Shown: positions 9,109 through 16,975 of the stretch, piece after piece
How the letters are laid out: every line of letters starts with the position of its first letter
Position numbering within the stretch: position 1 is the stretch's first letter
Assembly: GCF_041916975.1 (NCBI RefSeq)
Contig: NZ_JAYRYK010000001.1
Location: 1,426,001 to 1,490,000, forward strand
Direction: 5' to 3'
DNA from: Sphingosinicella sp041916975
GTDB lineage: Bacteria; Pseudomonadota; Alphaproteobacteria; Sphingomonadales; Sphingomonadaceae
DNA: 64,000 nt
Made by a program: the position numbers and the translations under genes
Notes under the pieces: generated by a model
What the model saw: the letters and a program-made list of their open reading frames with translations, nothing else
Databases searched by the model: none
What the model was told of the DNA's origin: nothing

Positions 9109-9405
9109 TCAGCCCGCTGCCGGAATCGGGCCGGTCACGCCCTCAAGCGCCGGATCGCCGGGGAACGCATCGTTCAGAATCTTTTGACAGACTTTGGTCG
9201 TGGTCGACGGGTCCGCCTTGATGATCGCGCGGATATCATCGAACTCGACCCCGGCGGCCGTTTGCCGTTCGGCCGGGGCCTTGCCGAGGCCGGCATTATA
9301 ATAATAGTCCCAGTACATCGCGCAGCGGTTTTCCGGTGGCAGGTCGCCTTCCTTGCAGCCGGCGAGCAGCAACGCCAGGGCGGCCGATGACAAAACGATC
9401 TTCAT
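9109..9405 (-). CDS. small lipoprotein of unknown function
   Basis: Encodes 98 residues. A short signal peptide ends in the lipobox LLAGC, so the mature protein should begin at Cys17 and be lipid-anchored. The mature part has a WDYYYNAGLGKAP stretch and two further cysteines (CAMYW near residue 28, KVCQ near 73) that could form a disulfide. I do not recognise a family. It is the last gene of a minus-strand run of small membrane proteins, 3 bp after the two-helix protein, which suggests a role at the cell envelope together with the DoxX-like proteins. Confidence 0.7.
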   Translation of the reverse strand: MKIVLSSAALALLLAGCKEGDLPPENRCAMYWDYYYNAGLGKAPAERQTAAGVEFDDIRAIIKADPSTTTKVCQKILNDAFPGDPALEGVTGPIPAAG

Positions 9406-9408
9406 TGC

Positions 9409-9606
9409 CTACCGCCTTTCTCTTCCAGGCGATTTCGCTCCGCGCCATAGATGGAACGCCAGCCCGGCCCAGGCGATGACCAGCGAGAAGATGTCGTAGT
9501 ATCGCAGCGGCCGGTAAACCGCATAACCCAGCCCGGTTGAACCGATGAACACAGCGAGGCTGAGCGCCACGCATGCGACGATTACGGCGACTTCGGGTTT
9601 GCGCAT
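9409..9606 (-). CDS. small two-helix membrane protein
   Basis: Encodes 65 residues. The start is ATG at 9606, which shares one base with the stop of the upstream DoxX-like gene (TAATG). Two hydrophobic segments are visible: VAVIVACVALSLAVFI near residues 6-21 and DIFSLVIAWAGLAFHLW near 39-55, followed by a basic tail. No family recognised. The tight packing with the DoxX-like genes argues that it is real and co-translated. Confidence 0.65.
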   Translation of the reverse strand: MRKPEVAVIVACVALSLAVFIGSTGLGYAVYRPLRYYDIFSLVIAWAGLAFHLWRGAKSPGRERR

Positions 9607-10088
9607 TACAGTCCCCCTTCCTCGCGGATCTTCTCCGCGTAGTTTTCCTTGTAGGCACGGCTGGAATTCCACAGCCACAACGGTTCCAACCGCGGCTTGA
9701 GCGCTGCCCCCAGGTAACCGCTGTACGCCAGCAGCAGCACGCCGTTCAGGAACAGTTCCTGCGGTCCGGTGAACAACTGGCGCGGCGTGGCGACAATGAA
9801 GGTATTCAACCAGAAAATATTGATCGTGGCCGGCATTTCCAGAATCAGCGCAAGCAGGACAAAACGGTTCGTCAGCAACATGATGCCGAATATGAATTCC
9901 ATGTACTTGACCGCCTGATACAGGCCGAGCGCCGCATTGGCTGCGGCCCACTCCCCGCCGATCCCCGGAATTTCGGGAACATAGCCGGTCAAGATATAGC
10001 GCCCTCCGGAAAACAGCAGATGCGCACCGAAGAAAAAGCGGATCCACGTTATGATGTAAAACATCGTCTTGTTCTGGGCCACGTTCAT
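9606..10088 (-). CDS. DoxX-like membrane protein
   Basis: Encodes 160 residues with four hydrophobic segments, the layout of DoxX/DoxD-like proteins. The pattern FRxxFGxHLLFSGGRYILTGYVPE..GIGG near the N terminus recurs in the gene at 11263-11919 (FRILFASHLLYSGGAYIFFGWVPS). The two are therefore paralogs, each followed by YxxVKYxEFxxGxxLxxNRF. The start overlaps the stop of the upstream gene (ATGA). The molecular role is unknown; DoxX-like proteins elsewhere are linked to quinone or redox chemistry in the membrane. Confidence 0.75.
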   Translation of the reverse strand: MNVAQNKTMFYIITWIRFFFGAHLLFSGGRYILTGYVPEIPGIGGEWAAANAALGLYQAVKYMEFIFGIMLLTNRFVLLALILEMPATINIFWLNTFIVATPRQLFTGPQELFLNGVLLLAYSGYLGAALKPRLEPLWLWNSSRAYKENYAEKIREEGGL

Positions 10089-10609
10089 TCTCCCCTAAAA
10101 CCGTCGCCGGGTGCCGAGCGCAGTGAGAGCATCGGCAGGTAGTAACGCACGTAAGCCAGTGCGATGATGACGTTCATGTAGAGGCATGAAACGCCCATAT
10201 AGGTCGGGTCGAACAGCCGGTCCGTGCGCAGATTGAGAAACACGGCGTTATAGAACACCACCGCCGAGACCGGCAGCAGCAGCAGGGTTGCGGCGGGCAC
10301 AAACACGCCGAGGATCAGGCAGAGGCCGCCAATGATTTCGACTGTCTTCACAAAATCGAACAGACCTACTTCAACCATCGTGACCAGCAATTGGTTGGAG
10401 GCCGGCAAAGTGCCAAATGGCTGCGGAAATGCGGGCGGCAGGCCAAATTCCTGCGCCCAGTAACTGTACCCGCTGTTGAGCATCCATGCGCCAAGGAACA
10501 GGCGCATGAGCGTGATCGCCGCCCAAAAGAGCGTCCCGGCGGTGAGCGAGATCTGCACCCGGTCGCCCGATGCGGTCTGGCAAGAAATGCGGCCGTCTTC
10601 CTGATCCAC
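10085..10609 (-). CDS. DoxX-like membrane protein
   Basis: Encodes 174 residues, starting at a GTG with GGAGGG three bases upstream. Four hydrophobic segments follow a soluble N terminus of about 25 residues. The stretch RLFLGAWMLNSGYSYWAQEFG and the later VKTVEIIGGLCLILGVFVP resemble the paralogs at 9606 and 11263, but this copy is more divergent. It lies between the membrane-anchored NTF2-like gene and the next DoxX-like gene in one run. Function unknown. Confidence 0.75.
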   Translation of the reverse strand: MDQEDGRISCQTASGDRVQISLTAGTLFWAAITLMRLFLGAWMLNSGYSYWAQEFGLPPAFPQPFGTLPASNQLLVTMVEVGLFDFVKTVEIIGGLCLILGVFVPAATLLLLPVSAVVFYNAVFLNLRTDRLFDPTYMGVSCLYMNVIIALAYVRYYLPMLSLRSAPGDGFRGE

Positions 10610-10623
10610 TTTGACCCTCCAGC

Positions 10624-11049
10624 CTACTGCGCGAACGTTGTCAGATAACGGTCCCGGCGGATGATCCTGCCGTCCTTGATCTGGAACACATCGATCGCGT
10701 CCACGGCCGGTTCGCCGTGCACGGGCATCATGCGGTGCACCACGGCAACGGTCATGCCCTGCGCGATGATTTCGCGCACTTCATGGGCCACCGGGGCGCG
10801 GTCCTGCGGGGCCGCCACGTTGTCGACCGCGTCCTTCGCAAAATAGCTTCCGTGCGCCGCTGCGCCCTGCCCCCTGGCATAGGTTTCATCCATGAAGTCG
10901 CGGACGATCTGCTGCGGCAGCTTGCCGACCCCGGGCGCGGTCCAGTCCCAGCGCGGGTTGTAGTGCATGGTGTAGTAGACGGCGACGGTGAACAGGAGGC
11001 CGATCCCGATCGACAACAGCTTCAGGCTGCTCCGGCTCGCTGTTATCAT
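10624..11049 (-). CDS. membrane-anchored NTF2/SnoaL-like protein
   Basis: Encodes 141 residues from the ATG at 11049, chosen because GGAGG lies just upstream; an in-frame ATG at 11100 has none. One N-terminal hydrophobic segment (LLSIGIGLLFTVAVYYTMHY) is followed by a domain ending in AVDAIDVFQIKDGRIIRRDRYL, the usual last strands of SnoaL-like NTF2 folds. Such domains act as small enzymes or ligand binders. First gene of the minus-strand DoxX module and divergent from the plus-strand DoxX/NTF2 pair, so the two halves mirror each other. Confidence 0.7.
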   Translation of the reverse strand: MITASRSSLKLLSIGIGLLFTVAVYYTMHYNPRWDWTAPGVGKLPQQIVRDFMDETYARGQGAAAHGSYFAKDAVDNVAAPQDRAPVAHEVREIIAQGMTVAVVHRMMPVHGEPAVDAIDVFQIKDGRIIRRDRYLTTFAQ

Positions 11050-11262
11050 TTCCCGTCCTCCCCATTCTCGGTCATCATTGCCCATGCTCCGTGCGGGCAT
11101 GAACCATGTGATCCTTTATTATGGCACTGCGTAGCATCAATACGAACCGGCGATAAATGGCCGTGCCCGCTCATGTCCGAAAGTCGGACGCCGCAGCCAT
11201 TCCGCTTTGCCGAGACCGGTTCATTGTCCACCCTCAAGCGCAATCAAGATGGGGAGGGAGCC

Positions 11263-11919
11263 GTGCGCTCGACAACGTTCCAGTGGCAGTTTGTCACGTT
11301 CTTCCGGATACTCTTCGCCAGCCACCTGCTCTACTCGGGCGGAGCCTATATCTTTTTCGGCTGGGTGCCCTCCGCTTTCCATAACCCCGCCTCCCCAGTC
11401 GGCCATTTCATGGTCGAACTGGACAAGGTCGGCCTGTATCCGCTGGTCAAATACATCGAATTCGCCCTCGGCCTCCTCGTGTTCTCCAACCGCTTTACGC
11501 CACTCGCCGCCGTGATGGAGCTGCCCATCACGATCATGATCGCCTACCTCAACATCGTCGTGGAAGGTTCGTTGGCCGCCCGGCACTATTACACGGGTAT
11601 CCAGGAACTGGTGATCAACGGCATGGTCCTGCTCGGCTACGGTGCCTATTACCGATCGATGCTGAACATGCACAACCAGCCGCGCTGGCTCTGGGAGGCG
11701 CCGGAGAGCGCGCCCTCGCCCTCAGCCGCCGCGGCGCCCGGCAACGGTGCGCTACCGATCTGGCTTTTCTTCCTGGGTTTCATGGCGATCGTGATGGCCG
11801 CATCGTGGTTCATGGGCGCGCCCGACCGCCGCCTGCCGCCGCGTGACTGGCTACCGCCGCTGCTATCGTTCGCTGTAATGCTCGGACTGCAACGCTTTAA
11901 CCGAGAAGGCCGCTCGTGA
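11263..11919 (+). CDS. DoxX-like membrane protein
   Basis: Encodes 218 residues from the GTG at 11263, preferred because GGGAGGGAG lies immediately upstream and the protein then aligns with its paralog at 9606; an ATG at 11173 would add 30 residues. Four N-terminal hydrophobic segments form the DoxX-like domain. A proline/alanine linker (about residues 147-162) follows, then two more hydrophobic segments absent from the paralog. The last codons overlap the next start (GTGA), linking it to the Tat-exported NTF2-like protein. Confidence 0.75.
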   Translation: MRSTTFQWQFVTFFRILFASHLLYSGGAYIFFGWVPSAFHNPASPVGHFMVELDKVGLYPLVKYIEFALGLLVFSNRFTPLAAVMELPITIMIAYLNIVVEGSLAARHYYTGIQELVINGMVLLGYGAYYRSMLNMHNQPRWLWEAPESAPSPSAAAAPGNGALPIWLFFLGFMAIVMAASWFMGAPDRRLPPRDWLPPLLSFAVMLGLQRFNREGRS

Positions 11920-12503
11920 AGGGATCGTCGAAGCAAACAATCGTCAGCCGGCGTGAACTGGCTCTCCGCAGCCTCAGCGCAGCTGCTACGGCTGCCCTTG
12001 TCCCGGCCTCGTCGGATGCAAAACCCCGGCATGGCGAAAGCGCGCCGAGGCTTGAGGATCGTATCGCGATCGAGGATTTGTTCAGCCGCTACCTGTGGTC
12101 TTACGACTGCACCGACGAAGAAGAGTTCCTGGCACTGTTCACAGACGATGCCTTGGTCGTGGGAAAAAGCACGCGGTACCAGGACAAGCCTGAGATTCTC
12201 GACTGGTTCCGCTACCTGATCGCCATGCGCGAGCGTGAGGGCGACGATATCTGGATGCACGAAGCGGGGCAGTTCCGCTTCATCAGATCCGGCGAGAACT
12301 ATCTGGTCTATGCCTATGCCACCCATTTCAACGGCAATTCGGCCAAGGCGACGCGCGGCGTGCGCAGCCTCGGCTATTTCGCATGCGAATGCGTGAAAGG
12401 GCACGGCGGCTGGCAATTCCGTCGTTTCAGCATCTCCCCATGGGACCGAACGAAACTGCCGTGGAAAAAGCCGCTTCCTTGGGAAGACGCACCACCATCC
12501 TGA
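11916..12503 (+). CDS. exported SnoaL/NTF2-like protein with twin-arginine signal
   Basis: Encodes 195 residues starting at GTG 11916, which overlaps the previous stop. The N terminus has a twin-arginine motif (SRRELALRS) followed by an alanine-rich hydrophobic stretch, so export of the folded protein by Tat is likely. The mature part has the SnoaL-like start RIAIEDLFSRYLWSYDCTDEEEFLALFTDDA and ends in a strand-rich half. SnoaL-like proteins in aromatic or steroid clusters often act as hydratases, isomerases or dehydratases. Its substrate is unknown; the pairing with a DoxX-like protein repeats the pairing seen on the other strand. Confidence 0.8.
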   Translation: MKGSSKQTIVSRRELALRSLSAAATAALVPASSDAKPRHGESAPRLEDRIAIEDLFSRYLWSYDCTDEEEFLALFTDDALVVGKSTRYQDKPEILDWFRYLIAMREREGDDIWMHEAGQFRFIRSGENYLVYAYATHFNGNSAKATRGVRSLGYFACECVKGHGGWQFRRFSISPWDRTKLPWKKPLPWEDAPPS

Positions 12504-12512
12504 ACGGCGGAC

Positions 12513-14003
12513 TCAGGCCATGGCAGCAGTCAACTGCGCGACATCGCCAAGGCCTTCCACCCCGTCCACTAACCCGCGCAGCCGTCCTCGCCGTGTGGGA
12601 TCAATGCCCCCATAGTCCAGGCAATCGTCGAACTTCTTCGTAACTTCGGTGGAACTCATCGGTACGTGCGGATCGCCCTTTGCGGCAGCGACATGGCGGC
12701 GCACCATCCTGCCGTCGTCGGTCGTTACCTCGACCACCGCCTGGCCCGGCCCGCCAGCGGGATTGGCTAAGTTACGGTCCTCAACGGTTTCAACGCGGTC
12801 GGCCATCGCCCGCACATCCGGACGCGTCAGGGCCTCCGGCGTGAAGTGCGCAATGCCGACCTTGCCATCAGTGAGTGCCGCCGCAACGACCCAGGGAATG
12901 CTGAACTGCGCCTCAACCGTCGTCGCCGGCTGCCGTTTGCGTGCGATCGGAGCACTCAGGAAGCTCCATTCGGCGGGGCCATTCCGGATCACGATGCGTT
13001 TGATTCCTGCTGTGCGCGGCCCCAGCGCGGCAGCGATCTGCAACGCCGCATCGGCAGACGTGTGCGAGCCCCGGCAAGATGGCCAAGGCTTGAACGACAT
13101 CGCCGCGCCGGGGAAATCGGCCCCGAGTCCATCCAGCAACAGCGCACGGGAATAGTTACCCTTGTGATACTGGCTGAACCAGCCCTTCGCGCCTTCAAGA
13201 ACCCCGCGCGGACCGGTCACGCCTCGAGCAGCAAGCCGCGCCGCCATGAGCCCGGCAGCGGATGCAAAGCCCGGCCCCATGCGCTTGGTCAGCGCTCCAT
13301 CGATGTGCGACTGCGCATTGCCCGCCGCCTGATGGCAGGCAATCCCCGCGGCGTGGATCAGTTGGTCCCGGTTCAGCCGCATCAGCCTCCCCGCCACCAG
13401 TGCGGATGAAAGATAGCCGATCAATGTCGTGTTGTGCCAGCCGATCGCAAAACCGTCGACGCCGGGTTGACCCGCGATTGAAACGCGGCATGCCACGTCA
13501 TTCGCCAAGGTCGCCGCGGCCAGCAGTTCCTTGCCGCTAACATTTCCGATCATGTCAGCCACCGCCAACGCGGCGGGGAAAATAATCGCGGAGGGGTGCA
13601 GAAACCCCGGACCGAACGTGTCGTCATATTCCAGCGCGTGCACCATCACGGCGTTGATGCGCGCGGCATCATGACTGGGCAGGCGCAGTCCACTGCCCCA
13701 CGCAATGCTTTCACCCTTGCCGCCGATCGTTTCCGCCAGCTCCAGCAACTCCCGTACGCCGCTTTCCTTGCGGCCCGCCAGCGCGGCGCCGACCGTATCG
13801 AGCAACTGCGCGCGGGTCGTATCCAGTGCATGGCCTGGAAGCTCATCGAAACGCGTCTGCAGCATATGCTCGGCGAGCGGAACGATGGCGTCATCCTGTG
13901 CCGTGTCGCCAGGCGGTCCTCTGTCCGTGGCCGCGTGTGCCACCCCGGTTGCCAGGGCACCGCTCGACAGGAGCGAACCCATGAACATACGGCGATCCAG
14001 CAT
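12513..14003 (-). CDS. MmgE/PrpD family protein with probable Tat signal
   Basis: Encodes 496 residues. The body matches the MmgE/PrpD family (2-methylcitrate dehydratase relatives): DTVGAALAG near residue 70, VHALEYDDTFGPGFLHPSA near 120-135, and FKPWPSCRGSHTSADAAL near 305. The N terminus (LDRRMFMGSLLSSGALATGVAHAA) looks like a twin-arginine signal, which is unusual because the family normally works in the cytosol. RBS GGAGAG precedes the ATG. The TonB receptor upstream is separated by a terminator, so this gene probably has its own promoter or relies on read-through. Confidence 0.88.
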   Translation of the reverse strand: MLDRRMFMGSLLSSGALATGVAHAATDRGPPGDTAQDDAIVPLAEHMLQTRFDELPGHALDTTRAQLLDTVGAALAGRKESGVRELLELAETIGGKGESIAWGSGLRLPSHDAARINAVMVHALEYDDTFGPGFLHPSAIIFPAALAVADMIGNVSGKELLAAATLANDVACRVSIAGQPGVDGFAIGWHNTTLIGYLSSALVAGRLMRLNRDQLIHAAGIACHQAAGNAQSHIDGALTKRMGPGFASAAGLMAARLAARGVTGPRGVLEGAKGWFSQYHKGNYSRALLLDGLGADFPGAAMSFKPWPSCRGSHTSADAALQIAAALGPRTAGIKRIVIRNGPAEWSFLSAPIARKRQPATTVEAQFSIPWVVAAALTDGKVGIAHFTPEALTRPDVRAMADRVETVEDRNLANPAGGPGQAVVEVTTDDGRMVRRHVAAAKGDPHVPMSSTEVTKKFDDCLDYGGIDPTRRGRLRGLVDGVEGLGDVAQLTAAMA

Positions 14004-14023
14004 AGTGCTCTCCGGCAGGTACG

Positions 14024-14057
14024 AAAAAGGGCGAGACTTCGTAAAAAAGTCCCGCCC
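14024..14057 (-). terminator. rho-independent terminator of the TonB receptor gene
   Basis: On the minus strand an 11-bp stem (GGGCGGGACTT against AAGTCTCGCCC, one mismatch) with a 7-nt loop is followed at once by TTTTT. It lies 24 bp after the TonB receptor stop and just upstream of the MmgE/PrpD gene. Confidence 0.8.
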
Positions 14058-14080
14058 GTCTCGTATTCGGGTTTGATTGA

Positions 14081-16552
14081 TCAGAACTTGTAGCTCAGCT
14101 CCACACCCAGTTCGCGCGGTCGCCCGACATCGAGCATCGTGAACCCGAACACCCGGTCATGCGCCACGCCCGTAAGGCCTGGCGTCGGCTTGGAAGAAGG
14201 CCCGCTCGGGTCAAACCCGCCGGTCAGATAATATTTGTTGGTCAGGTTGTTGCCGAAGACGGCAATCGACCAGCCCGCCTCCGCTTCGAATGCGACGCGG
14301 CCATTCAACAGCCCGTAGGACGGCAACTTCACGAAGTTCGTCGGGCTGGGATAGCTGAGCTGCTTGCCCTTCCAGCCCCAGTTGAGATCGAACGCCACAT
14401 CGCCTGTTTCACCGACCGGCACCTTGTAGCTTGCGCCCAGGGTATAGGACCACTTCGGGCTGCGATAGAACGGCACTGCGGGGGTGACCGCGACCGCGCC
14501 GCTCGCGCCGCGAATATCCTCGTCATAACCGGCATCGACGTAGCCAAGGCTCGCCTTCAGCACCAAGTCTTCGATCGGGCTGGCGAGGAGTTCACCCTCG
14601 AAGCCCTTCACGGTCGAGTCCCCGTTCACGGTATAGACCAGCGGCGGCGGACCGGGGTCGGCCAGCTGAATCTGCTGATCCTTGTACTTGGTCAGGAACG
14701 CGGTGAGGTTCAGGCGGACACGCCGATCGAACAGATCGGAGCGCATACCCACTTCATACGTCCAGAGGTTTTCCGGCTTGTACTCATTGAGGCCGCAGTC
14801 CGGCAGCGGCGAGCGATAGCAACGGGTCTGGATCCCGTCGTTGAAACCGCCGCCCTTGTAGCCCTTCGCCGCGGAGACATAGGTCATGATTTCGGGCGAC
14901 CACCGGTAATCCAGGCTGACGCGCGGCGAAACACTCGACCACTTGCCCTTCACCGTCTGTGCGGACGGCGTCGAGACAGAGCCAGGCGGGCAACTCGCGG
15001 GCGTGCCCACGGCCGCCACTTCGGCGCCGCCGGCGAGGCAGACCTGCCCGCGCCCTTCGCGGAACGAGGTGAACGTCTTCTTGTCTTCACCCCAGCGCGC
15101 GCCGGCGGTCACGCTGAGCGCATCCGTCACGCTCAGCGTGCCTTGCGTGAAAAGCGCAACGCTTTCGGTCTTGATGTGCTTGCTCTCGAAACTGCCTTTT
15201 CCGACATCCCCCATGAAGGCGCTGTTCGCGCCCGCTGAGGGATCGAACCGTCGGCGGACATTGATCGAATCGTCCCAATAATAGAACGCACCTGCAACCC
15301 AGGTGAGCCGGTTGTCGAAGAACGAACCGTTCAGCTGCAGTTCCTGCGTGAAATACTCGATGTCGGTCGTGTCGTTCAGCTGAACCAGCGGTATCGGCGT
15401 ACGATCCCAATCCTGATTCTGAATCTGCGAAATGTCGCGATAACCGGTGAGCGATTTCACCGTCAGATCATCGGTGAGTTCATACGCGATCGTGCCGGTC
15501 AGGCCGTAGCTCTTGAACTTGTTCACATCAGGCACCAGCCCGCCATAGATCTCGCGGTTGCCCTGTACCTGGCCATAGTAGAAGCCGAAATCCGATGCGG
15601 CATTCGTGTAGCCCGAAGGCGAAACCGACAGCGGCGCGATAGCGCGCAGCGAATTGTACGCGGCAGGGTTGGGCGGCGGATCGCCCGGAATGCTGACACC
15701 GTAGAGCGCGGCGGGATAAAGGTCGGTGGGCGAGAAATCGACCGACAGCGAAGGCTGGCCGTTATCGCTGGTCCGGATCAGGTCAGCCGAAACGCCAATG
15801 TCCAGGCGGTTCGTCGGCTTCCAGCTGACCTGGCCGCGCATGGTGGTGGAATCGCCGCCGCCGACATATGTGTCGTCGATGATGCGGTGGATGTAGCCGT
15901 CGCGGCTTTTCTTCGCGAACGAGAAGCGCGACGCCAGCGTTTCCGAAAGCGGTATGTTCAGCATACCGGAAATGTCGAAACGGTCGCGCTGGCCGGCAAC
16001 AACCTTGATCGAGCCTTCCAATACGTCCTTCGGCTGCTTGGTCACATAGCGGATCGCGCCGCCTGCGGTGTTGCGGCCGAACAATGTGCCCTGTGGACCG
16101 CGAAGCACTTCGACCCGCTCCACATCCAGAAGATCGAGCAACGCGCCGTTCGGACGCGCGAACAGAATGTCGTCGACATAGATGCCGACCGCACCTTCCT
16201 GCGTGATGAACCCTTGCGGGGCGCCACCGATCCCGCGGATCGCAACGTTGATGATCGCATTCCCCTGCGCGGCGGTGCCGCCGATCGTGACGTTGGGAAT
16301 GAAGGTGTCGAATCCGCTCAGACTGTCCGTGCCCTGGCGCTCGAGTTCGGCGCCGCCAACGGCCACGATCGACAGCGGCGTGTCCTGCAGTTTCGTTTCG
16401 GATCGCTGAGCGGTAACGACGATCTCGGCGATGGTCGCACCATCCTGTTCATCATTTTGTCCGGCGTGCGCGGCGGAACTGGCGATCGCAAGAGCAACCG
16501 CCCCGCTGCTGACCCCAATTCGAGCAAGACGTTTCACTGCAAGCTTCATCAT
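14081..16552 (-). CDS. TonB-dependent outer-membrane receptor
   Basis: Encodes 823 residues. The ATG at 16552 (or the adjacent one at 16549) follows GGAGG. A signal peptide (up to about AAHA) precedes a TonB-box region (EIVVTAQR) and the plug domain with LQDTPLSIVAV, VEVLRGPQGTLFGRNTAGGAI and RYVTKQP. The barrel ends with ELGVELSYKF, a typical terminal Phe. This is the IroN/CirA-like sphingomonad subtype that often imports plant or aromatic compounds. It lies next to catabolic genes and shares an upstream sequence motif with the extradiol dioxygenase gene, so import of the pathway substrate is likely. Confidence 0.93.
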   Translation of the reverse strand: MMKLAVKRLARIGVSSGAVALAIASSAAHAGQNDEQDGATIAEIVVTAQRSETKLQDTPLSIVAVGGAELERQGTDSLSGFDTFIPNVTIGGTAAQGNAIINVAIRGIGGAPQGFITQEGAVGIYVDDILFARPNGALLDLLDVERVEVLRGPQGTLFGRNTAGGAIRYVTKQPKDVLEGSIKVVAGQRDRFDISGMLNIPLSETLASRFSFAKKSRDGYIHRIIDDTYVGGGDSTTMRGQVSWKPTNRLDIGVSADLIRTSDNGQPSLSVDFSPTDLYPAALYGVSIPGDPPPNPAAYNSLRAIAPLSVSPSGYTNAASDFGFYYGQVQGNREIYGGLVPDVNKFKSYGLTGTIAYELTDDLTVKSLTGYRDISQIQNQDWDRTPIPLVQLNDTTDIEYFTQELQLNGSFFDNRLTWVAGAFYYWDDSINVRRRFDPSAGANSAFMGDVGKGSFESKHIKTESVALFTQGTLSVTDALSVTAGARWGEDKKTFTSFREGRGQVCLAGGAEVAAVGTPASCPPGSVSTPSAQTVKGKWSSVSPRVSLDYRWSPEIMTYVSAAKGYKGGGFNDGIQTRCYRSPLPDCGLNEYKPENLWTYEVGMRSDLFDRRVRLNLTAFLTKYKDQQIQLADPGPPPLVYTVNGDSTVKGFEGELLASPIEDLVLKASLGYVDAGYDEDIRGASGAVAVTPAVPFYRSPKWSYTLGASYKVPVGETGDVAFDLNWGWKGKQLSYPSPTNFVKLPSYGLLNGRVAFEAEAGWSIAVFGNNLTNKYYLTGGFDPSGPSSKPTPGLTGVAHDRVFGFTMLDVGRPRELGVELSYKF

Positions 16553-16975
16553 CAACCTCCCCACGTATATTTTATATCATCCTGGAACTATTTATATATT
16601 TGATTTTATTATTTAATTTTCCCGCGATCCAGTATCATTGCCACTGAAAGACCCTGAGGCCGGTGTCTCACAATTTAATTGAATGGAAAATCTAGAAACT
16701 GCTGTATGCATATGTTCGGGATGTTCGCGCGTCAACGCATCAGCTGGCCAAATGACGGCGCTTTTCACGAACTGTCCGTAGTCTGGACATCGCCAGATCC
16801 GAAGCTGCGCGGCGGCGTATATCGAGAGCGTGCTGACGGGCCTCAGCGCGGCGATAGCTTCCGATGCGGTCGTCAGATCGCAATGCGCTCCGTCAGAGCT
16901 TGCCCGGAATGAGCGCGCCGGGGGCGGAAAGGCGCGTTGGAACCTGTCCAGGCGGACGCCCGCTCCGCGCCTCGG
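16553..16975. other. intergenic region upstream of TonB receptor
   Basis: About 420 bp without a supported gene, between the divergently ending restriction-modification gene and the TonB receptor start. The first 130 bp next to the receptor are strongly AT-rich and probably hold its promoter. The rest is GC-rich with short open frames that match nothing I recognise. Confidence 0.5.
16681..16696 (+). promoter_or_regulatory. candidate regulatory motif GAATGGAAAATCTAGA
   Basis: Sixteen bases matching 14 of 16 positions of the motif in the palindrome at 8993-9008 upstream of the extradiol dioxygenase. It lies about 130 bp upstream of the TonB receptor start, in an AT-rich stretch. Read on the plus strand here and on the minus strand at the other site. 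A common operator is inferred only from the match. Confidence 0.35.

Noticed and set aside
9409..10047. A 212-codon minus-strand frame covering the DoxX-like gene and the two-helix protein
   Set aside because: Only its last 65 codons look like a protein (two membrane helices); the rest is a shadow of the DoxX-like gene.
10717..11262. An upstream extension of the third DoxX-like gene
   Set aside because: It would run antisense through the NTF2-like gene; the GTG at 11263 with a strong RBS and paralog alignment is a better start.
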